A DNA stretch of 64,000 nucleotides from contig JBJOKE010000069.1 of assembly GCA_046046245.1 (NCBI GenBank), positions 1 through 64,000 on the forward strand, in the 5' to 3' direction. Shown here piece after piece: positions 1 through 8,107 of the stretch. Both the position numbers and the translations under genes were made by a program. Each line of letters opens with the position of its first letter. The first letter of the stretch is position 1. The DNA is from UBA4615 sp046046245. Its GTDB lineage: Bacteria; Pseudomonadota; Gammaproteobacteria; Burkholderiales; Burkholderiaceae_E. The notes below the pieces were generated by a model, which made no database searches, was not told the DNA's origin, and saw only the letters and a list, made by a program, of their open reading frames with translations.

Positions 1-1253
1 CGGGCGCGCCGCAGCGCCGCGAACAGCCCGGCTGCGCCGAGGCCGGCGAGCAGCCCGTAGTGGATCCGCGGCGCCGACAGCAGCGTCGCCCCCAGCGTGA
101 CCCATGCGATCGCGGCGTCGCCACGGTCGCCGCGCCAGCTCGCGACGAGCTCGCGCGGCGTGACCAGCCCGGCGACCGCGGTCACGATCAGCGCCGCGAG
201 CACCGCCTTCGGCAGGTGGTAGAGCGCGTGTGCGGCGAAGACCAGCGCGACCGCGACCAGCACCGCGCAGACGATCGACGACCACGCGGTGCGCGCGCCG
301 GCCGACAGGTTCAGCGCCGAGCGGGAGAACGAGCCCGACACCGGGAACGCACCGAACAGGCCGGCCGCCAGCTTCGCGAACCCCTGGCCCACGAGCTCCT
401 GGTTGACGTTCCAGACGGCGCCGGTGCGCGCGGCGATCACCCGGGCGCTCGAGGTCACCTCGATGAAGCTGATCAGCGCCACCAGCGCCATCGCCGGCAG
501 CAGCGCGGCCGCCGCCGACGGATCGACCGTCGGGACGGCGGGCACCGGCAGGCCGGCCGGCAGGTCGCCGACCACGGCGCCCGAGGCCGCGTAGTCGAGC
601 GTCGCGCTCGCGCCGATCGACGCGAGCGAGACCAGCAGCGCACCCGGCACGCGCGGCCAGGCGCGGCGCAGCGCGACGAGCGCGATGGCCGCCGCGAGGC
701 CGAACGCCGCGGTGGCCGGATGGGCGTCGCCGATCCCGGTGACCAGCGCGTGCAGCGCCGGCAGCACGCCGCCGCCCGCGGGCGCGGCCACGCCCAGCAT
801 GGTCGGCAGCTGCGACAGCACGATCACGATCGCCGCGGCGTTGACGAAGCCGAGCATCAGCGAGGCGGGCAGCCGCTCGACCAGGCGCCCGAGCCGCGCG
901 AAGCCGGCCATCGCCTGCATCAGGCCCGCGCCGAGCGCGAGCAGCACCGCGAGCGCGACCCACTGCGGCGAGCCGGGCGCGGCGAACGCGGCGAGCGAGG
1001 CCGCGGTCAGCAGCGCGGTCAGCGCGACCGGACCGGTCGACAGCTGTGCCGACGACCCGAACAGCGCGGCCACGATCGTCGGCACGAACGCGGCGTACAG
1101 GCCGAGGTGCGGCGGCATCCCGGCGAGCTGCGCGTAGGCGAGCGCCTGCGGGATGGCCACGACCGCGACCGTGGTGCCGGCCAGCAGGTCCGCACGCCAC
1201 GCGTCCCGGTCCGTCCGAAACCAGGCGACGAAGGGCGCGAGCGAGGGCTTCAT
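1..1253 (-). CDS. SulP-family sulfate/anion permease (C-terminal part beyond window edge)
   Basis: Inner-membrane anion transporter of the SulP/SLC26 family. About 417 residues are visible from an ATG at 1253; the protein continues past base 1, so the C-terminal membrane segments and any STAS domain are not seen. The SulP signature near residues 23-50 is clear (TVAVVAIPQALAYAQLAGM), followed by many hydrophobic helices and the family-typical VSGSFSRSALN stretch in the central part. It starts 34 bases after the stop of the DmsC/SoeC-like anchor gene on the same strand, so it is probably the last gene of the soeABC operon. That position suggests export of sulfate made from sulfite, although SulP proteins can also import sulfate or carry bicarbonate. 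Family certain; substrate inferred from context. Confidence 0.88.
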   Translation of the reverse strand, partial: MKPSLAPFVAWFRTDRDAWRADLLAGTTVAVVAIPQALAYAQLAGMPPHLGLYAAFVPTIVAALFGSSAQLSTGPVALTALLTAASLAAFAAPGSPQWVALAVLLALGAGLMQAMAGFARLGRLVERLPASLMLGFVNAAAIVIVLSQLPTMLGVAAPAGGGVLPALHALVTGIGDAHPATAAFGLAAAIALVALRRAWPRVPGALLVSLASIGASATLDYAASGAVVGDLPAGLPVPAVPTVDPSAAAALLPAMALVALISFIEVTSSARVIAARTGAVWNVNQELVGQGFAKLAAGLFGAFPVSGSFSRSALNLSAGARTAWSSIVCAVLVAVALVFAAHALYHLPKAVLAALIVTAVAGLVTPRELVASWRGDRGDAAIAWVTLGATLLSAPRIHYGLLAGLGAAGLFAALRRA

Positions 1254-1287
1254 CCGCGCCCGTGTGCCGGCGCCGGCCGGCCGCGGC

Positions 1288-2217
1288 TCATGCCGTTCGG
1301 CGGCCGTGGTAGAGCCGCACCACGTGCTCGGCCTGGGCGAAGAACAGCCAGCGCTCGACGAGCGCGCCGGCGAGGAAGGCGAGCGCGGCGGGCCAGGCGA
1401 GCCCCGATCCGCCGGCGGCGAGCGCCAGCGCGGGGAACACGAACGTCAGCGCGAACATCAGCACCTGCAGCCGAAGCGCGCGGTCCCGCGCGAGTTCGAA
1501 GCAGAACTCGTCGGTGAGGAAGCTGCGGTGGGTGTGGCCGGCGTCGAGCAGCCGCACCGGCCCCTGCACGCGGCCGGCCGGTGCGGTGGCCGGTACTGCG
1601 AGCGCCTCCTCGATCGTGTGGTGGCGGCGATCGGCGAACCTCGCGAAGTAGAGCGCCTTCACCACGGCCGCCGCGACGACCCAGCCGAGCGTCGCGGCCG
1701 CCGACGGCGCACCCGCGGCCTCGTCGGCCACCGCGCGCCACAGCAGCGCGCCCGACGCGCCCGAATAGGCGATGAAGGCGGCCGGCACGTGCCAGGTCCG
1801 CCAGCGCGGCACGGTCTTCAGGCAGGCGTAGATCATCGCGGTGCAGCCGACGGTGGCGACGGCGATCGCCAGCGTCGCGACCGCGGTGGCCGTGGCGAAT
1901 GCCGCGCCCCGCAGGCTCGCCCACAGGTGCAGCGCGGCCACCGGGTAGAGCGCGACGGCGAGCACGCCCTCGCGCGACAGCCACGAGCTGCCCACCCGCG
2001 CGAACGAGCGCCACGCATTGCGGGGATTGGCGAGGTGCCGGGTCGACGACAGCAGGCCCAGGGTGACCAGCACCGCCGCGAGCGCGACGCCGGCGGCGAA
2101 CGCGTCGGAAGACGGGTCGAGCACGCCGGCGAGCTGCGCACCCAGCACCCAGGCCGCGAGCCCGAGCCCCGCGCCCGACGCGACGGTGAACAGGATGACG
2201 GACAGCGCGGGCTTCAT
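1288..2217 (-). CDS. soeC: DmsC/SoeC-like membrane anchor subunit of molybdoenzyme
   Basis: 309-residue integral membrane protein with about eight hydrophobic helices, the first at residues 4-28 (VILFTVASGAGLGLAAWVLG), as expected for the DmsC-type quinone-binding anchor. It follows the four-cluster ferredoxin subunit by 16 bases and lies downstream of the molybdopterin subunit, giving the order A-B-C. In a sulfite dehydrogenase (SoeABC) this subunit passes electrons to the quinone pool. The sequence alone cannot separate SoeC from DmsC or other anchors; the choice rests on the A subunit lacking a Tat signal and on the SulP gene that follows. Family assignment is strong, exact function moderate. 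Confidence 0.78.
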   Translation of the reverse strand: MKPALSVILFTVASGAGLGLAAWVLGAQLAGVLDPSSDAFAAGVALAAVLVTLGLLSSTRHLANPRNAWRSFARVGSSWLSREGVLAVALYPVAALHLWASLRGAAFATATAVATLAIAVATVGCTAMIYACLKTVPRWRTWHVPAAFIAYSGASGALLWRAVADEAAGAPSAAATLGWVVAAAVVKALYFARFADRRHHTIEEALAVPATAPAGRVQGPVRLLDAGHTHRSFLTDEFCFELARDRALRLQVLMFALTFVFPALALAAGGSGLAWPAALAFLAGALVERWLFFAQAEHVVRLYHGRRTA

Positions 2218-2233
2218 CGGCGATGCGCTCCGC

Positions 2234-2941
2234 TCACAGCCGGACCAGCCGGTTGACCATCGCCGCCAGCCGCGCGGCGAGCGCGCCCCGCGGCGCCGCC
2301 TGCGCGGGAAGCGGCACCTCCGGCGCCGCCCGCGGCGGCAGGTAGCGGTTGGTGGGCTTGTAGCCGAGCTTCTCGAACAGCGGCCGCCCGTCGCGCTCGG
2401 CGGTCAGGCGCGAGACCGCCGACGACGGATCGTCGAAGTCGCCGAAGTGGCGCGCGTGCGCCGGGCAGGCGAGCACGCAGGCCGGCTGGCGCTCGGCCTC
2501 GGGCAGCGCGGTGTCGTAGATGCGGTCGACGCACAGCGTGCACTTGCGCATCACGCCCGCGTCCTCGTCGAGCTCGCGGGCGCCGTAGGGACAGGCCCAC
2601 GCGCAGTAGTTGCAGCCCATGCACTTCTCGGGGTCCACCAGGACGATGCCGTCCTCGGCCCGCTTGTAGGACGCGCCGGTCGGGCAGACGGTCACGCAGT
2701 CGGCGTCCTCGCAGTGCATGCAGGACATCGGCACGTTCATCGTCTTCGACAGCGGGTAGTGACCGGCCTCGTAGTGGCGGACCCGGTTGAACCAGACGCC
2801 CGAGGGCGCGGCGCCCGTCGGATCGTAGTCGGGGGCGCCGCCCGCCATCGCGCTCGCGCCGTTCCACTCCTTGCACGCGGTCGCGCACGCATGGCAACCC
2901 ACGCAGGCGTCGATGTCGACCACCAGGCCGAGCCGGCTCAT
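2234..2941 (-). CDS. soeB: Four [4Fe-4S] ferredoxin subunit, DmsB/SoeB-like
   Basis: 235-residue electron-transfer subunit. Four cysteine groups are visible: residues 13/16/19/23 (CVGCHACATAC), a second near 72-86 (CMHCEDADCVTVC), a third near 107-117 (CMGCNYCAWAC) and a split fourth (CTLC, then CVLAC about 18 residues later), enough for four [4Fe-4S] clusters. The first cluster begins after VVDIDA, usual for SoeB/DmsB/PhsB subunits. It carries electrons from the molybdenum subunit to the membrane anchor. The ATG at 2941 is preceded by a strong purine-rich ribosome site (GGGGAGGGA). An unusual hexanucleotide tandem repeat lies just upstream of that site. Confidence 0.85.
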   Translation of the reverse strand: MSRLGLVVDIDACVGCHACATACKEWNGASAMAGGAPDYDPTGAAPSGVWFNRVRHYEAGHYPLSKTMNVPMSCMHCEDADCVTVCPTGASYKRAEDGIVLVDPEKCMGCNYCAWACPYGARELDEDAGVMRKCTLCVDRIYDTALPEAERQPACVLACPAHARHFGDFDDPSSAVSRLTAERDGRPLFEKLGYKPTNRYLPPRAAPEVPLPAQAAPRGALAARLAAMVNRLVRL

Positions 2942-2951
2942 CGTTCCCTCC

Positions 2952-2980
2952 CCATCGCCATCGCCATCGCCATCGCCATC
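2952..2980. repeat. Hexanucleotide tandem repeat (CCATCG) between soeA and soeB
   Basis: Almost five uninterrupted copies of CCATCG (GATGGC-type unit on the coding strand) lie between the soeA stop and the soeB start. On the coding strand the tract ends about 10 bases before the soeB ATG, next to its ribosome-binding purines. It is non-coding. A unit of six would change spacing or mRNA structure rather than frame. Confidence 0.85.
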
Positions 2981-3023
2981 CGTCGCGTCCGCGGCCGGGC
3001 CGCACGCCCGTGCGCGCGCGCCT

Positions 3024-5915
3024 TCACTGCGCCTCCGCCTTCACGACCCGAACCTTCAGGTCGTACCACGCCGCCTGCCCGGTGATCGGGTCGCTGTTCG
3101 TCAGGCTCGCCTCGCCCGGGCGCGACGGCAGCGTCTCGCTGATCAGGTGGTTCAGCAGGAAGCCGACGTTCGCCTCGGACGCGTCCTTCGACAGCCCCCA
3201 GGTGCCCGCCATCTTGCCGATGGCGTTCCAGGTCCAGACGGTGTTGCGCTCGCAGCCTTCCATCGTCTTCAGCCGGCAGCGGATCCGTCGCCGCGGCGCG
3301 GCCGCATCCATCCGCGCGTTCGCGGGCGTCCCCGGCTGGGGCGCCACCGGCGCGTGCATCGATTCGACCCAGACCCAGTCGCCGTCGTCCAGCCCCAGCT
3401 CGGCGGCGCGGCCGGCGTTCATGTGGAGCGCGTTCTCGGCGACGATCTGCCGCAGCCACGCGTTCTGGCTGTCCCACGAGTGGTACATCACCATCGGCCG
3501 CTGGGTGATCGCATGGAACGGGAACGCGTCCGGCCCTTCGGCCTCGTCGGTGCGCGCGGTCTCGATCGGCGGGTACCAGAACGGCAGCGGATCGAAGTAG
3601 GTGGCGAGGCGCTCGCGGTCCTCGGCGCGCGTGGGGCACGGGCCGTCGTAGAGGCCGAGGCCGGCGAGACGGAACTTCTGCAGCGGCTCGCTGTAGAGCT
3701 GCATCGTGATCGGCTCGGCCCGACCGATGAATCCGGCCTTCGCGGCGGCCTCGAGGTAGTCGCGGTTCGCGAAGCGCATGAACTTCTGCGAGTCGGGCCA
3801 GTGGTGGGCGAAGAAGGCCTTGTTGTCGCGGTAGGCCTCCCATTGCCTCGGGTTCGGCGCACCGGTCAGCGACGACGCGCCGTCTGCGCCGCGGAAACCC
3901 GCGAGGAAGCCGATGCCGGGTGCGCGCTCGTAGCGGACGATGAAGTCGGCATAGTCGCGGAACTTCGGCGCGCCGCGCTCGTCGACGAAGGCCGGGAACT
4001 TCAGCCGGCCGGCGAGGTCCACCAGCACGTCCTGCCAGGGGCGCACGTCGCGGTCCGGCACCAGCAGCGGGTGGCGGATCGCGTCGGCCGCGGCGTCCGG
4101 CTCGGAGATCGGCCGGTCGAGCAGCGAGATCGCGTCGTGGCGCTCGAAGTAGGTCGTGTCGGGCAGCACCAGGTCCGCGTAGCGCACGGTCTCGGAGTCG
4201 AACGCGTCGGCCACCACGACGAACGGGATCCGGTAGTCGCCCGCCTCGTCCTTCGCGACCAGCATCGCCTGCGTGCCGGTCGTGTTCATCGACGAGTTCC
4301 ACGCCATGTTCGCCATGAACAGCAGCAGCGTGTCGATCGGGTACGGGTCCGCCTCGACCGCGTTGCGGATCACCATGTGCATCAGCCCGTGGGCCGCGAT
4401 CGGACTCTCCCACGAATAGGCCTTGTCGATCCGCAGCGGCGTACCGTCGGCGTCGACCGCGAGGTCCTCGGGGCGCGCGGGGAATCCGAGCAGCGGCCGC
4501 TGCGCGGGCGTGTCCGGCGCGGCGAAGCGGGCCGCGTCGTTCTCCGGCAGCTGCGGCGGCGGCACCGGCTTGGGGAACGGCGCGCGCGAGCGGAAGTTGC
4601 CCGGGCCGTCGAGCGCGCCGAGCAGCATCTGCACCAGGTGCAGCGCGCGGCAGGTCTGGAAGCCGTTGCTGTGCGCCGAGACGCCGCGCATCGCGTACAT
4701 CGCGACCGGCCGGCCCACCACCTTGTCGTGTCGCGTGCCCCAGGCGTCGGTCCATTCGATCGGCAGCTCGATCGTCTGCTCGAAGGCCACCTGCGCCATC
4801 TCGAGCGCGAGCCGCTCGATGGTCTCGGCCGGCACGCCGCAGCGCCCGGCCACCGCCTCGGGCGAGTAGCCCGCGTCGAGCGCGCGCGCCGCCATCAGCG
4901 TCATCGCGGTGCGCACCCGCTCGCCGCCGGGCGCGACGAACTCGCCGAAGAGCGCGGGCGCCGCGCCCGGCGCGTATGGCGCGGGCGCGTGCGTGCGCTG
5001 GTCCCAGAGCAGCGGCCGGCCGGCCTCGTCGCGCAGGAAGAGGCCGTCGCGCGCGGTGCCGGGTGCGTCGATCACCAGCCACGGCGCGTTCGTGTAGCGG
5101 ACCAGGAACTCCCAGTCGAACAGTTCCCGCGACAGCAGCACGTGCGCGATCGCCATCGCGAGCAGCCCGTCGGTGCCGGGACGGATCGGCACCCACTCGT
5201 CGGCGACCGCCGAGTAGCCGGTGCGCACCGGATTGACCGAGACCACCTTGGCACCGCGCCGCTTGAGCTTCTCCAGCCCGATCTTGATCGGGTTGCTCGC
5301 ATGGTCCTCGGCCACGCCCCACATCAGGAAGTACTTCGCGCGGTCCCAGTCGGGCGCACCGAACTCCCAGAACGAGTAGCCGATCGAGTAGAGGCCCGCG
5401 GCCGCGACGTTGACCGAGCAGAAGCCGCCGTGCGCGGCCCAGTTCGGCGTGCCGAACTGCTGCGCCCACAGGCCGGTCAGCGCCTGCATCTGGTCGCGTC
5501 CGGTGAAGAACGCGAGCCGGCGCGGCTCGGTCGCGCGGATCCGCGCGAGCCGTGCGGCGAGCAGGTCGAGCGCGTCGTCCCAGGAGATCGGGTCGAAGAT
5601 CCCGGCGCCCCGATCGGTGCCGGGACGCCGGATCATCGGGTGACGCAGCTTCGCCGACGACTGCTGCTTCATGATCCCGGCGCTGCCCTTCGCGCAGATC
5701 ACCCCCTGGTTCACCGGGTGCTCGGGATTGCCCTGGATGAAGCGCAGCGAGGTCCGGGCCGGGGCCTCGGCGCTCGCGGGCTCGTCCTGCAGCGTCACCT
5801 GGATGCCGCAGCGGCAGGCGCACATGTAGCAGGTGGTGTACTCGGTCCGCTGCCGCGAGCGGTCCTCGAAGGTCACCGGGCGCTCGGCGGCGGGGGTCAG
5901 CGGGGTACGGGCCAT
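3024..5915 (-). CDS. soeA: Molybdopterin oxidoreductase catalytic subunit, SoeA-like sulfite dehydrogenase
   Basis: 963-residue catalytic subunit of the Mo-bisMGD (DMSO reductase) family. The N-terminal [4Fe-4S] motif uses Cys29, Cys32, Cys36 and Cys74 (TTCYMCACRCG, then GVICAKG). A cysteine near residue 165 in GGFCSVN sits where the protein ligand to molybdenum lies in Cys-type enzymes of this family. The C-terminal molydopterin-dinucleotide domain begins near residue 800. No twin-arginine signal precedes the cluster, so the enzyme should face the cytoplasm; this fits SoeABC and argues against periplasmic DmsA, PsrA or PhsA. It would oxidise sulfite to sulfate and pass electrons through SoeB and SoeC to quinone. 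The ATG at 5915 was chosen over upstream in-frame codons because those run through the divergent promoter region. Confidence 0.78.
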   Translation of the reverse strand: MARTPLTPAAERPVTFEDRSRQRTEYTTCYMCACRCGIQVTLQDEPASAEAPARTSLRFIQGNPEHPVNQGVICAKGSAGIMKQQSSAKLRHPMIRRPGTDRGAGIFDPISWDDALDLLAARLARIRATEPRRLAFFTGRDQMQALTGLWAQQFGTPNWAAHGGFCSVNVAAAGLYSIGYSFWEFGAPDWDRAKYFLMWGVAEDHASNPIKIGLEKLKRRGAKVVSVNPVRTGYSAVADEWVPIRPGTDGLLAMAIAHVLLSRELFDWEFLVRYTNAPWLVIDAPGTARDGLFLRDEAGRPLLWDQRTHAPAPYAPGAAPALFGEFVAPGGERVRTAMTLMAARALDAGYSPEAVAGRCGVPAETIERLALEMAQVAFEQTIELPIEWTDAWGTRHDKVVGRPVAMYAMRGVSAHSNGFQTCRALHLVQMLLGALDGPGNFRSRAPFPKPVPPPQLPENDAARFAAPDTPAQRPLLGFPARPEDLAVDADGTPLRIDKAYSWESPIAAHGLMHMVIRNAVEADPYPIDTLLLFMANMAWNSSMNTTGTQAMLVAKDEAGDYRIPFVVVADAFDSETVRYADLVLPDTTYFERHDAISLLDRPISEPDAAADAIRHPLLVPDRDVRPWQDVLVDLAGRLKFPAFVDERGAPKFRDYADFIVRYERAPGIGFLAGFRGADGASSLTGAPNPRQWEAYRDNKAFFAHHWPDSQKFMRFANRDYLEAAAKAGFIGRAEPITMQLYSEPLQKFRLAGLGLYDGPCPTRAEDRERLATYFDPLPFWYPPIETARTDEAEGPDAFPFHAITQRPMVMYHSWDSQNAWLRQIVAENALHMNAGRAAELGLDDGDWVWVESMHAPVAPQPGTPANARMDAAAPRRRIRCRLKTMEGCERNTVWTWNAIGKMAGTWGLSKDASEANVGFLLNHLISETLPSRPGEASLTNSDPITGQAAWYDLKVRVVKAEAQ

Positions 5916-5951
5916 GGTGGCACCGATTCTAGGCGCTGCCACACATCCGCA

Positions 5952-5971
5952 AAATCGGGTTATAACGATTT
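5952..5971. promoter_or_regulatory. Probable LysR-type operator in soeA/lysR divergent region
   Basis: A perfect inverted repeat AAATCG-N8-CGATTT lies midway between the soeA start (5915) and the LysR gene start (5990), in an AT-rich island of otherwise GC-rich DNA. A second small palindrome, TATCGATA, follows at 5976-5983. LysR regulators usually bind such dyads in divergent promoters and autoregulate. No convincing -35/-10 pair was assigned. Confidence 0.55.
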
Positions 5972-5989
5972 CCGGTATCGATATTCCAG

Positions 5990-7039
5990 ATGGATCGAAG
6001 CATGTCCTCCGCCGCCGTCCGCCGCGGCGCGGCCCGCGCCGCCGTGCCGTCCGCGCCGCGCGCGCGGGTCTCGCTGCGCCAGCTCGAGGCCTTCTGCGCG
6101 GTGATGACCGCGGGCGGCGCATCGGCCGCGGCGGCGCGGCTCGCCCGCACGCAGTCGGCCGTCAGCACCGCGGTCGCCGAGCTCGAGGACGCCCTCGAGG
6201 CGCCGCTGTTCGAGCGCGCCGGCCGCGGACTGCGCCCCACGGAGGCCGCCCGCCGCCTGCTGCCGCGGGCGCTCGAGCTGGTCGAGCGCGCGCTCGAGCT
6301 GCCGGCGCATGCCGTCGGCAGCGCGGCCGACGAGCGGCTGCGCATCGGCGCGTCGCGGACCATCGGCCCGTTCGTCATGCCGGCGCTGCTCGCGCGCTTC
6401 GCCGCGGAGCGGCCGCGCGCCACGATCGAGCTCAGCATCGGCAACACCGCCGGGCAGCTCGCCCGGCTGCGCCGCTTCGAGCTCGACGCCGCGTTCGTCG
6501 AGGGCGACGTGCACGAACCGGGGCTCGAGGTCCGCGCGTGGGCGCAGGACGCGCTGTGCCTGGTCGCCCGCGCCGGCCATCCGGTGCTCGGACTCGCCTC
6601 GGCACGGCGGGGCGCGCGGGCGGCGCGCGCCTACGTCGACGCGCTCGCGGGCGCCGGCTGGGCGGTCCGCGAGCCCGGCTCGGGCTCGCTCGAGACCTTC
6701 CTGCGTGCGATGGCGCCCATGCTCGGCGTGCCGCGGATCGGTCTCACCGTCGACGATCCGCTCGCGCTGCAGCGGCTGGTCGAGCACGGCGACTGGCTCG
6801 GCTGCGTGAGCCGGCGCGCCGCTGCCGATGCGCTCGCCGCCGGCCGCCTTCGCGAACTGCCCGCGCCCGACGCCGAGGCGGCCCGCGCGCTGGTGCGCCG
6901 GTTCTGGATCGTCCGCTCGCCCGAGCGCTGGCGCAGCGCGGCGCTCGAGCGGCTGGTCGCGATGGCGATCGCGCCGGGCGCGCTCACGCCCCCGAGAGCA
7001 GCCCCGCGTAGCGCACCAGGTCCACGTTCCCGCCGCTGA
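5990..7039 (+). CDS. LysR-family transcriptional regulator, divergent from soeABC
   Basis: 349-residue regulator. The winged helix-turn-helix occupies about residues 28-85 (LRQLEAFCAVMTAGGASAAA and onward, with SAVSTAVAELE as recognition helix), followed by a LysR substrate-binding domain starting near residue 115. An alternative ATG at 6002 would remove four residues and has similar support. The last 56 bases overlap the end of the convergent ammonia-lyase gene, so the C-terminal tail rich in Pro/Arg is probably non-essential. Being divergent from the soeABC-SulP operon with a perfect dyad between them, it is the best candidate regulator of sulfite oxidation; the inducer is unknown. Confidence 0.85.
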   Translation: MDRSMSSAAVRRGAARAAVPSAPRARVSLRQLEAFCAVMTAGGASAAAARLARTQSAVSTAVAELEDALEAPLFERAGRGLRPTEAARRLLPRALELVERALELPAHAVGSAADERLRIGASRTIGPFVMPALLARFAAERPRATIELSIGNTAGQLARLRRFELDAAFVEGDVHEPGLEVRAWAQDALCLVARAGHPVLGLASARRGARAARAYVDALAGAGWAVREPGSGSLETFLRAMAPMLGVPRIGLTVDDPLALQRLVEHGDWLGCVSRRAAADALAAGRLRELPAPDAEAARALVRRFWIVRSPERWRSAALERLVAMAIAPGALTPPRAAPRSAPGPRSRR

Positions 7040-7946
7040 CGATCACGCCGACGCGCCGGCCCGCGACCGGCACCGCGCCGACGAACGCGGCGGCGGCCGC
7101 GAGCGCGCCGGTCGGCTCGACGACCAGCTTCATCCGCTCGGCGAAGAAGCGCATCGCATCGACCAGGGCCGCGTCGGACACCGTCGCCACGCCAGCCGCG
7201 CCACGCTTCAGGATCGCGAAGGTCAGCTCGCCCAGGTGCTGCGTCTGCGCGCCGTCGGCGAGCGTGCGCGGCACCTCGATGTGCACGATCCGCCCCTCGG
7301 CGAGCGACCGCTGCCCGTCGTTGCCGGCCTCGGGCTCGACCCCCCAGACCGCGCAGCCCGGCGCCATCGCCTCGGCCGCGAGCACGCAGCCCGCGGTCAG
7401 GCCGCCGCCGCCCAGGCAGACCAGCAGCAGGTCGAGCGGACCGACCTCGTCGATCAGCTCGCGGGCCGCCGTGCCCTGGCCGGCGATCACGTCGCGGTGG
7501 TCGTAGGGCGGGATCAGCGTCGCGCCGGTCTCGGCGGCGATCCGCCGGCCGATCGCCTCGCGGTCCTCGCCATAGCGGTCGTAGTGGACGACCCGCCCGC
7601 CATAGCCCTTCGTGGCCGCGACCTTGAGCGCGGGCGCGTCGGACGGCATCACGATCGTGGCCGGCACCCCGAGCAGCGAGGCCGCGTAGGCCATCGCCTG
7701 CGCGTGGTTGCCCGACGAGAACGCGACGACGCCGGCGCGGCGCCGCGCCTCGGGCAGCGCCGCGATGGCGTTGTACGCGCCGCGGAACTTGAAGGCGCCG
7801 GCCCGCTGCAGGTTCTCGCACTTGAAGAAGAGCGAGGCGCCGGTCATCGCGTCGGCGGTGCGGGAGGTCAGCACCGGCGTGCGGTGCGCGACGCCGGCGA
7901 GCCGGTCGGCCGCGGCGAGGACGTCGGAGAAGTCGGGCAGGCTCAT
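6984..7946 (-). CDS. PLP-dependent threonine/serine dehydratase family ammonia-lyase
   Basis: 320-residue fold-type II PLP enzyme. Lys53 in AGAFKFRGA is the Schiff-base lysine, SSGNHAQAMA near residues 79-88 is the substrate loop, LGGGGLTAG near 182 binds the cofactor phosphate, and VSGGNVD near 305 is the C-terminal cofactor contact. The length matches the catalytic domain of biodegradative threonine dehydratase, serine racemase and threo-3-hydroxyaspartate ammonia-lyase; there is no ACT regulatory domain, so it is not biosynthetic IlvA. It would deaminate a hydroxyamino acid to a 2-oxoacid and ammonia in the cytoplasm. It converges on the LysR gene and is divergent from the ABC-transporter operon. 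The exact substrate cannot be read from the sequence. Confidence 0.85.
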   Translation of the reverse strand: MSLPDFSDVLAAADRLAGVAHRTPVLTSRTADAMTGASLFFKCENLQRAGAFKFRGAYNAIAALPEARRRAGVVAFSSGNHAQAMAYAASLLGVPATIVMPSDAPALKVAATKGYGGRVVHYDRYGEDREAIGRRIAAETGATLIPPYDHRDVIAGQGTAARELIDEVGPLDLLLVCLGGGGLTAGCVLAAEAMAPGCAVWGVEPEAGNDGQRSLAEGRIVHIEVPRTLADGAQTQHLGELTFAILKRGAAGVATVSDAALVDAMRFFAERMKLVVEPTGALAAAAAFVGAVPVAGRRVGVIVSGGNVDLVRYAGLLSGA

Positions 7947-8032
7947 GGCGGCGATGCTACACCGCGGGCCCGCGCCGCCCGGGGTCCCGGCGGGGCGCCC
8001 GCGCCCGGCACGCCGATTCCGCGGCCGAGGCT

Positions 8033-8056
8033 ATCCGATCGGTCGGCTTGCGGTCA
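8033..8056 (+). promoter_or_regulatory. Shared upstream element (ATCCGAT ... GCTTGCGGTCA), copy 1
   Basis: ATCCGAT (8033-8039) and GCTTGCGGTCA (8046-8056) stand upstream of the first binding-protein gene (start 8108). The same two words in the same order occur at 23949-23955 and 23959-23969 upstream of the paralogous module's amidohydrolase. The spacing differs (6 versus 3 bases). This may be a common regulator site or a conserved promoter element. Confidence 0.35.
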
Positions 8057-8107
8057 TCATGACGCGGCACGGCCCGGACGAGGCCGCACGAACAGGGGAC
8101 ATCCGCC

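Noticed and set aside
60..1517. Open frame antisense to the SulP gene
   Set aside because: Repetitive Arg/Gln/Asp composition is the mirror of the transporter's hydrophobic codons. The SulP motif on the other strand is decisive.
2952..2980. CCATCG repeat as part of a coding extension of soeA
   Set aside because: The soeA stop at 3024 precedes it. Translation of the tract appears only in a shadow frame.
3024..5915. SoeA-like protein as DMSO, polysulfide or thiosulfate reductase
   Set aside because: Those A subunits carry Tat signals for the periplasm. This one starts close to its first cluster without one and is followed by a SulP gene. The alternative is not fully excluded.
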